This document shows, in pieces, positions 5,548 through 9,209 of a DNA stretch of 9,209 nucleotides (the stretch's first letter is position 1; each line of letters begins with the position of its first letter). The position numbers and the translations under genes were made by a program. The stretch comes from Desulfuromonadales bacterium (GTDB taxonomy: Bacteria; Desulfobacterota; Desulfuromonadia; Desulfuromonadales; JACZKF01). Under the pieces are notes generated by a model, which saw nothing but the letters and a program-made list of their open reading frames with translations, was not told where the DNA came from and searched no databases. The stretch is taken from positions 1-9,209 of the forward strand of contig JACZKF010000256.1 in the NCBI GenBank assembly GCA_014860175.1, given 5' to 3'.

Positions 5548-5829
5548 ATGGCTAAAGCAACTGCCCGCCACATCCTGGTGGCGACCGAAGCGGAATGTCT
5601 CAACCTGAAAGCTGAAATTGAAGGGGGGGCCGATTTCGCCGAGGTGGCGAAGAAACACTCCTCCTGCCCCTCCAGCCGTAACGGCGGCGATCTCGGCTCC
5701 TTCGGCCCGGGGCAAATGGTCCGTGAATTCGATCAGGTGGTCTTTTCCGGCGAACTGAACAAAGTCCATGGCCCGGTCAAGACCCAGTTCGGGTACCACC
5801 TCCTGGAGATCACCAGCCGTACCGCCTAG
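5548..5829 (+). CDS. ppiC: Parvulin-type peptidyl-prolyl cis-trans isomerase
   Basis: The 93-residue protein is a single parvulin (rotamase) domain, close in length to E. coli PpiC, and speeds cis-trans isomerisation of Xaa-Pro bonds. It has no signal peptide or membrane segment and so should be cytoplasmic. Family hallmarks are ARHILV at the start, the FAEVAKKHSSCPSSRNGGDLG loop, FGPGQMVREFDQVVFS, GPVKTQFGYHLLEI near the end, and active-site histidines in HIL and YHLL. The start has GGGAG eight bases upstream. The gene stands alone, followed 20 bases after its stop by a strong hairpin whose T-run, however, faces the opposite strand. Confidence 0.93.
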   Translation: MAKATARHILVATEAECLNLKAEIEGGADFAEVAKKHSSCPSSRNGGDLGSFGPGQMVREFDQVVFSGELNKVHGPVKTQFGYHLLEITSRTA

Positions 5830-5844
5830 AAATCGGACGAGGAT

Positions 5845-5879
5845 AAAAACGCCCTGCCGGCACACCCACCGGCAAGGCG
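5845..5879 (-). terminator. Strong intrinsic terminator reading on the minus strand
   Basis: CGCCTTGCCGG (5879-5869) and CCGGCAGGGCG (5860-5850) form an uninterrupted 11-bp stem (one G-U pair) with an eight-base loop, followed at once by TTTTT (5849-5845). Read in the plus direction for ppiC, the stem is followed only by CCTCTAAATCTCC, a poor T-run. It may work weakly for ppiC, but its orientation fits a minus-strand transcript, for which no protein gene is apparent. Confidence 0.65.
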
Positions 5880-5935
5880 CCTCTAAATCTCCTTCTGCCC
5901 CTTCTACCACCCACATCCATCTCCCAACAAAACAA
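5845..5935 (-). ncRNA. Candidate small RNA between ppiC and the histidine kinase gene
   Basis: A promoter-like motif (5968-5941) and a strong terminator (5879-5845) on the same strand bracket about 90 bases that hold no recognisable protein gene. The leader of the zinc-ribbon gene (1690-1569) has the same order of parts: CCTTTGAC, GGATTAACT, a G-rich stretch before ATG, AAGGGG and AGAAG blocks, then GC hairpin and T-run. A 36-codon frame from ATG at 5909-5907 (MDVGGRRGRRRFRG...) runs through the hairpin and could be a leader peptide, but it is arginine-rich and unlike a normal protein. The -10 match is poor, so transcription is unproven. Confidence 0.3.
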
Positions 5936-5940
5936 GCAAT

Positions 5941-5968
5941 AGGTTAGTTAATCCGTAACCGAAGTCAA
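5941..5968 (-). promoter_or_regulatory. Promoter-like motif shared with the zinc-ribbon gene leader
   Basis: TTGACT (5968-5963) with the block GGATTAACT (5954-5946) at the same spacing as in the motif at 1688-1661. The -10 candidate 16 bases from TTGACT, TAACCT (5946-5941), matches only three of six positions, so this could instead be a protein-binding site. Confidence 0.35.
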
Positions 5969-6012
5969 AGGGGGCGACTTCCAATTTGGGGGTATGGCCC
6001 AGCCCTCATTTT

Positions 6013-6021
6013 TGCTAGAAT
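6013..6021 (+). promoter_or_regulatory. Extended -10 element of the histidine kinase gene
   Basis: TGC followed by TAGAAT (6016-6021, five of six) forms an extended -10, for which a -35 is dispensable; no good -35 is seen. It lies about 55 bases before the GTG start and faces away from the minus-strand motif at 5968-5941. Confidence 0.4.
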
Positions 6022-6076
6022 CCAAGCGCGGAGGTTCTGGAACCCCCATTTTTTTCTCTGCCGGAGAGCCCCCCAG

Positions 6077-8233
6077 GTGAAAGCAGTCGCCAAATCGATC
6101 CGAGTCCAGCTTTTCCTCATGGCGGTGATCATCGCCCTGCCGGCCGCCGGCCTCATTCTCCATTCGGGGATCGAGACCCGCCGTGAAGCAACGGCGGAAG
6201 CGCGTATCAAAACCCAGACCCTGGCCGACAACATCGCCTTCCAGCAGCAGTTCCTGGTCACATCAACCAGGCAGCTGTTGAGCGGGTTGGCGCAGCTCCC
6301 GGATGTCCATCAACGCAACCGGGAGAAGGTCGAGGCGATTCTCACCCATCTCCTCTCCCTGAATCCGCAATACCTGAACATCTTCATCTCCGACCGCCAG
6401 GGGAACTTGTGGGCCTCCGCCATCCCCTCTTCACCCTCTGTTTCCTGCGCCGACCAGCGTTTCTTCATCAATGCCATGGCCTCCGGACAGTTCTCTTCCG
6501 GAGAGTCGATCGTCGACAGAATCCTGCGAAAACCGACCTTGACTCTCGCCCTCCCCTTCAAGGATGAACAAGGCGAACCGGCTGGGGTCATCGCGGTCAA
6601 TTTCGACCTGGGATACTGCGACCAGCTCCTGGAGAGTTCGCGGCTGCCGGACGGGGCCAACTTTCTGCTCACCGATCACGCGGGAGTCGTCCTGAGCCGG
6701 GGGGTCGACCCCTCCCCCTTTGTCGGCAAACCGGTCGACCCGGCGATGCTGCGGCAGATGGACCAGGCGGCGGCCGGCACTTTCATCAGCCAGGGGTTCC
6801 TGGACGGAATCCGACGATTTGTCACCTACCGCAAGCTCTACCTCGAGGGGGAGGAGACCCCTTACCTGTACGTCCGGACGAGTATCCCGGTAGAGGCGGT
6901 ACTGGCGCGAGCGAACATGGCCCTCTTTCTCTACCTGGGACTTCTCTCCACCGTCCTGCTATTCGGGTTCGCTCTGGCTTGGGTGGTCGGCAACCGGTTG
7001 ATTCTCGAACCGGTGGCGCGACTGCGGGCCGCCTCGCAGCGGCTGGCCGGCGGCGACTTCCGGGTGCGCGTCGCCGGAGTGGTAAAAGGTGGCGAGCTGG
7101 GGGAGCTGGGGGAATCGTTCGATACCATGGCGGCAGAGCTGCAGCAGCAGCAGGAGACCTTGAAGTCCAAGGCCCTGGTGCTGGAGAACATGGCAGAAGG
7201 GGTCAGCGAATGCGATGTGAAGGGGAGGATCCTCTTCACCAATCCGGCCTTCGATGCCATGTTCGGCTACGGCAAGGGGGAGCTGATCGGGCGGGAGATG
7301 CAGAGCCTGCTGGAAGATGCCTCAGACCAGAACGGGGAGATTTGCGGGCGGATCCGCCGTCATCTGCAGCAGAGCCCCCTCTGGTGCGGCGAGCTGCAGA
7401 ACCGGCGCCAGGATGGCTCCTCTTTCCCTACCTACGTGCGGATCAGCAAGGTCCCCGAGAGCGGGCGCTTCATCAGCGTGCAGGAGGATATCACCGAGCG
7501 CAAGAAGCTGGAGCGTCTCAAGGACGAGATGATCTCCGCCGTCAGCCACGAGATGCGCACCCCCCTCACCGCCCTGCTCGGATACCATGAATTCCTGGCG
7601 GAGAACACCCTGGATCAGCCGGCGCTGACCGATGCCCTGGCCACCATGCACAAGGAGACCCGGCGTCTGGACGGTTTGATCGAGAATTTTCTCGACCTGC
7701 AGCGGATCAAGTCCCAGCAGATGGCTTACGCCTTCGAGCCGGTCAAGGTCGAGGGGTTGCTGCAGGAGACGGCCGCCCTGTTCACCAACGCCTCCCGCAA
7801 CCACCGGATCATCGTCGAGGCGCCGCCGGAACTGCCGCCGATCCAGGCGGACAAAGTGCGCCTGCAGCAGGTGATGAACAATCTGGTTTCCAACGCCATC
7901 AAATACTCCCCCGGCCGGTGTGACATCGTCCTGGGAGCCAAGCGGGAGGGGGACTTCGTCAGCTTCTGGGTCCGGGACAAGGGAATCGGCATTCCGGCCG
8001 AAGCCCAAGTGCGGATCTTCGACCGGTTCTACCGTCTGGCCAATCCGGCGTCCGGCCACCCCCCGGGGACTGGCCTGGGGCTCGCCCTGGTGCGTGAGAT
8101 CGTGGAGAATCACGGCGGCCACGTCCGGGTCGAAAGCATTCCCGGAGAGGGGAGCACTTTTTTCGTAGCCATCCCCCTGGCGCCAGCCCTCTATGCGACG
8201 GAGCCCGGTATCGGCAGGGTGCTAGCTCTTTAG
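6077..8233 (+). CDS. Membrane sensor histidine kinase (Cache-HAMP-PAS-HisKA-HATPase)
   Basis: The 718-residue protein senses a signal outside the membrane and autophosphorylates a histidine for transfer to a response regulator. Domains in order: helix 1 (about 12-29); extracytoplasmic double-Cache-like region (about 35-275, with LNIFISDRQGNLWAS and ADQRFFINAMASG); helix 2 (281-306); HAMP (about 306-358, GELGELGESFDTM); PAS (about 368-480, ending ISVQEDITERKK); HisKA with phospho-acceptor H491 in SAVSHEMRTPL; HATPase with N-box NNLVSNAIKYS (601-611), G1 DKGIGI (634-639), F-box FDRFYR (648-653) and G2 GTGLGLAL (664-671). All catalytic boxes are intact. The GTG start is preferred because the first ATG (6119) would cut into helix 1; GGAG lies upstream at a rather long distance. 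No response regulator is adjacent, so it is an orphan kinase. The signal is unknown; Cache domains usually bind small metabolites. Confidence 0.93.
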   Translation: MKAVAKSIRVQLFLMAVIIALPAAGLILHSGIETRREATAEARIKTQTLADNIAFQQQFLVTSTRQLLSGLAQLPDVHQRNREKVEAILTHLLSLNPQYLNIFISDRQGNLWASAIPSSPSVSCADQRFFINAMASGQFSSGESIVDRILRKPTLTLALPFKDEQGEPAGVIAVNFDLGYCDQLLESSRLPDGANFLLTDHAGVVLSRGVDPSPFVGKPVDPAMLRQMDQAAAGTFISQGFLDGIRRFVTYRKLYLEGEETPYLYVRTSIPVEAVLARANMALFLYLGLLSTVLLFGFALAWVVGNRLILEPVARLRAASQRLAGGDFRVRVAGVVKGGELGELGESFDTMAAELQQQQETLKSKALVLENMAEGVSECDVKGRILFTNPAFDAMFGYGKGELIGREMQSLLEDASDQNGEICGRIRRHLQQSPLWCGELQNRRQDGSSFPTYVRISKVPESGRFISVQEDITERKKLERLKDEMISAVSHEMRTPLTALLGYHEFLAENTLDQPALTDALATMHKETRRLDGLIENFLDLQRIKSQQMAYAFEPVKVEGLLQETAALFTNASRNHRIIVEAPPELPPIQADKVRLQQVMNNLVSNAIKYSPGRCDIVLGAKREGDFVSFWVRDKGIGIPAEAQVRIFDRFYRLANPASGHPPGTGLGLALVREIVENHGGHVRVESIPGEGSTFFVAIPLAPALYATEPGIGRVLAL

Positions 8234-8255
8234 TCGGCGCCCTCACCTGCGTGGT

Positions 8256-8495
8256 TCACCCCTCCCGCACCAACTCCTGCTGGTGCAGCTCGACGACATC
8301 CCGGGCGATCGCCATCATCTCCTGGGAACCGGACTCCCCCTCCATGGCTCGGGCGCTGACGATACAGCCGTTGAGAATCCCTCGAAGCTTGGCCAGGGCC
8401 ATATTGAGAGCGTCTTCGCTCGGCTGCAGCCGGTATTCAGAACGAGCCTGCCAGCAGGCGCGGTCCAGGAGGTGGCGAAATAGTGTCAGATCCAT
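8256..8495 (-). CDS. Small unknown protein, third gene of the relE operon
   Basis: This 79-residue, mostly helical and soluble protein (MDLTLFRHLLDRACWQARSEYRLQPSEDALNMALAKLRG...) follows relE by seven bases. GAAAGGA, inside the end of relE, may serve as its ribosome binding site, although the distance of about 12 bases is long. No zinc, nucleotide-binding or membrane motif is visible; two cysteines (C14, C44) do not form a pair motif. Its end lies 22 bases from the end of the convergent kinase gene. Its place behind a toxin gene suggests co-expression, not necessarily a toxin-antitoxin role. I do not recognise a family. Confidence 0.7.
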   Translation of the reverse strand: MDLTLFRHLLDRACWQARSEYRLQPSEDALNMALAKLRGILNGCIVSARAMEGESGSQEMMAIARDVVELHQQELVREG

Positions 8496-8502
8496 GGAAG
8501 GG

Positions 8503-8787
8503 TCACGTCCTTTCCCGCGCCGAACGATAGACCTTCATCCGGTCTCTTTTGCCGATCGCAATGACGATAACGACAATACGATCATCATTCACCTGATAAA
8601 CCAAACGGTAACCGGCGGAGCGCAGCTTGATTTTGTAACAGTCGCTGAAACCGCGCAGACGGTCGGTCTCGACTCTCGGGTTTTCGAGCCGCTCACCCAA
8701 TTTCCGCTTCAGCTGCTCTCGGATCGGTGGATCGAGCTTGCGCCACTCTTTTAGAGCCGACTCCTTGAACTCCAGCTCATAGCTCAT
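8503..8787 (-). CDS. relE: RelE-family mRNA interferase toxin
   Basis: The 94-residue protein matches E. coli RelE (95 residues) nearly end to end as I recall it, including ALKEWRKLD, DCYKIKLRSAGYRLVYQV and IGKRDRMKVY. Residues that cleave mRNA in the ribosomal A site of E. coli RelE fall at the same numbers here: K52, K54, R61, R81 and Y87, so the toxin should be active. RelE stops translation by cutting ribosome-bound mRNA, mainly within codons in the A site. Its start overlaps the antitoxin gene by 11 bases, so it is translated in coupling with the antitoxin. It is probably kept silent by binding of the antitoxin C-terminus. Confidence 0.95.
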   Translation of the reverse strand: MSYELEFKESALKEWRKLDPPIREQLKRKLGERLENPRVETDRLRGFSDCYKIKLRSAGYRLVYQVNDDRIVVIVIAIGKRDRMKVYRSARERT

Positions 8788-9022
8788 CCAAGGTCACCTT
8801 GACGGTCGGCTCCTTTTCCCGCTCGCGAACCAGAAGGCCGAGTTCGTATTCTTCCAGCCTCTCCATGATCGCCTCGAAGGTTTCGGCGGGAATTAGGTAA
8901 GCCGAGGGGCGGTTGTGGTTCAGGATGGCAACCGGCGCCCCTTCGGCCTCTTCGATGACGGCGGTGGGATTTTTTTTCAGGGCGGTAATGCTTACCGAAT
9001 TAGATGCTAAAATTCGTTCCAT
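8777..9022 (-). CDS. Phd/YefM-like antitoxin of the RelE module
   Basis: The 81-residue antitoxin has the Phd/YefM N-terminal DNA-binding and dimerisation fold (NSVSITALKKNPTAVIEEAEGAPVAILNHNRPSAYLIP, about 8-46). Its acidic C-terminal tail (VREREKEPTVKVTLDEL) would wrap and neutralise RelE. E. coli relE is paired with a ribbon-helix-helix RelB; here a RelE of the E. coli type goes with a Phd-like (StbD/RelB-like) partner, a known mix in bacteria. The start at 9022 is set by AAAGGAGA seven bases upstream. The complex probably represses its own promoter through the inverted repeat at 9024-9062. Confidence 0.9.
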   Translation of the reverse strand: MERILASNSVSITALKKNPTAVIEEAEGAPVAILNHNRPSAYLIPAETFEAIMERLEEYELGLLVREREKEPTVKVTLDEL

Positions 9023-9023
9023 A

Positions 9024-9062
9024 ATTATCTCCTTTGGTCACACTCTACACAAAGGAGATAAT
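9024..9062 (-). promoter_or_regulatory. Perfect 13-bp inverted repeat covering the antitoxin ribosome binding site
   Basis: ATTATCTCCTTTG (9024-9036) and CAAAGGAGATAAT (9050-9062) are exact complements around a 13-base spacer. On the minus strand the start-proximal arm (9036-9024) contains the Shine-Dalgarno AAAGGAGA of the antitoxin, and the distal arm its complement. The spacer contains TAGAGT (9047-9042), a four-of-six -10 candidate paired with TGGAAA (9070-9065, four of six) at 17 bases. It can act as an operator for the toxin-antitoxin complex or, in longer transcripts, as a hairpin hiding the ribosome binding site. Confidence 0.65.
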
Positions 9063-9089
9063 CTTTTCCAGCGCATTTTTAAGAAGTCC

Positions 9090-9209
9090 TCAGCGGAGGG
9101 GAGTCTCCCCCGCCTCACCGATGGCCGCGTCTATCGGAACGCTCGGGATCCCGCCAGCGGTCTCTCCCCCGATCCCGGCCGCGACGATCATCCCGGCCCC
9201 ACCGATCAT
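9090..9209 (-). CDS. C-terminal end of an unidentified gene, cut by the window edge
   Basis: An open minus-strand frame of 39 residues reaches the window edge and ends with TGA at 9092-9090 (residues MIGGAGMIVAAGIGGETAGG, then IPSVPIDAAIGEAGETPLR). It is rich in Gly and Ala with a hydrophobic first half and may continue beyond the edge. The ATG at the very edge may be internal. It precedes the RelE operon on the same strand, so read-through is possible. The plus strand is also open here, so the coding call is tentative and no family is recognised. Confidence 0.35.
   Translation of the reverse strand: MIGGAGMIVAAGIGGETAGGIPSVPIDAAIGEAGETPLR

Noticed and set aside
5434..5916. Minus-strand 160-residue frame opposite ppiC
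   Set aside because: It is antisense to a clear parvulin gene and runs through the terminator hairpin; no ribosome binding site.
7094..7111. Nine-base tandem duplication GAGCTGGGG in the kinase gene
   Set aside because: It encodes GELGELGE, which is the ordinary conserved end of a HAMP domain, so no special expansion need be invoked.
7322..8122. Minus-strand 266-residue frame inside the histidine kinase gene
   Set aside because: It is the reverse of the conserved HisKA and ATPase coding sequence and ends inside it; a shadow caused by high G+C.
1..9209. CRISPR arrays, tRNA genes, rRNA genes, insertion sequences, phage attachment sites
   Set aside because: No regularly spaced direct repeats, cloverleaf-like segments, transposase or integrase frames with terminal repeats were found on either strand.

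Overview
The window reads as chromosomal DNA of a GC-rich Gram-negative bacterium, most plausibly a deltaproteobacterium of the Desulfuromonadales/Geobacterales kind. That guess rests on codon use, a Cache-HAMP-PAS histidine kinase, a DUF2157/DUF4824-type pair and good Shine-Dalgarno sequences; no rRNA or other taxonomic marker is present. Except for a parvulin gene and the histidine kinase, every gene lies on the minus strand.

Right to left on the minus strand: a gene tail enters from the right edge (9090-9209). It is followed by a three-gene toxin-antitoxin operon (Phd/YefM-like antitoxin, RelE, and a small unknown protein; 8256-9022) headed by a perfect 13-bp inverted repeat that also covers the antitoxin ribosome binding site. 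Convergent to this operon is a large plus-strand sensor histidine kinase (6077-8233). Upstream of the kinase is a plus-strand parvulin prolyl isomerase (5548-5829). Next on the minus strand come an FCY1-type cytosine deaminase (4830-5267), a DUF2157-like polytopic membrane protein overlapping a DUF4824-like anchored protein by 4 bp (2803-4673), and a second toxin-antitoxin-like pair: a winged-helix nucleotidyltransferase overlapping a HEPN-like protein (1715-2729). The left end holds a zinc-ribbon membrane protein (1027-1548), a frameshifted membrane-protein gene (544-977), a start-less lipoprotein-like fragment (66-554) and the first codons of another gene (1-39).

Three regulatory arrangements stand out. 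(1) The nucleotidyltransferase gene has a good sigma-70 promoter whose predicted start point falls on the ATG, so its mRNA should be leaderless, and two palindromes overlap that promoter. (2) The RelE operon's inverted repeat flanks a possible -10 element and would hide the ribosome binding site only in read-through mRNA. (3) Two minus-strand non-coding elements, near 1569-1690 and 5845-5970, share a promoter-like motif, a G-rich leader with a short ATG frame, and a GC hairpin with a T-run. One is the leader of the zinc-ribbon gene. The other lies between ppiC and the kinase with no gene behind it, and could be a small RNA.

The left end shows decay: two frame breaks, a gene without a start codon, and a locally lower G+C content. 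Together with two toxin-antitoxin modules this looks like an accessory or plastic stretch between housekeeping-like genes. No tRNA, rRNA, CRISPR array, transposase or phage gene was seen.
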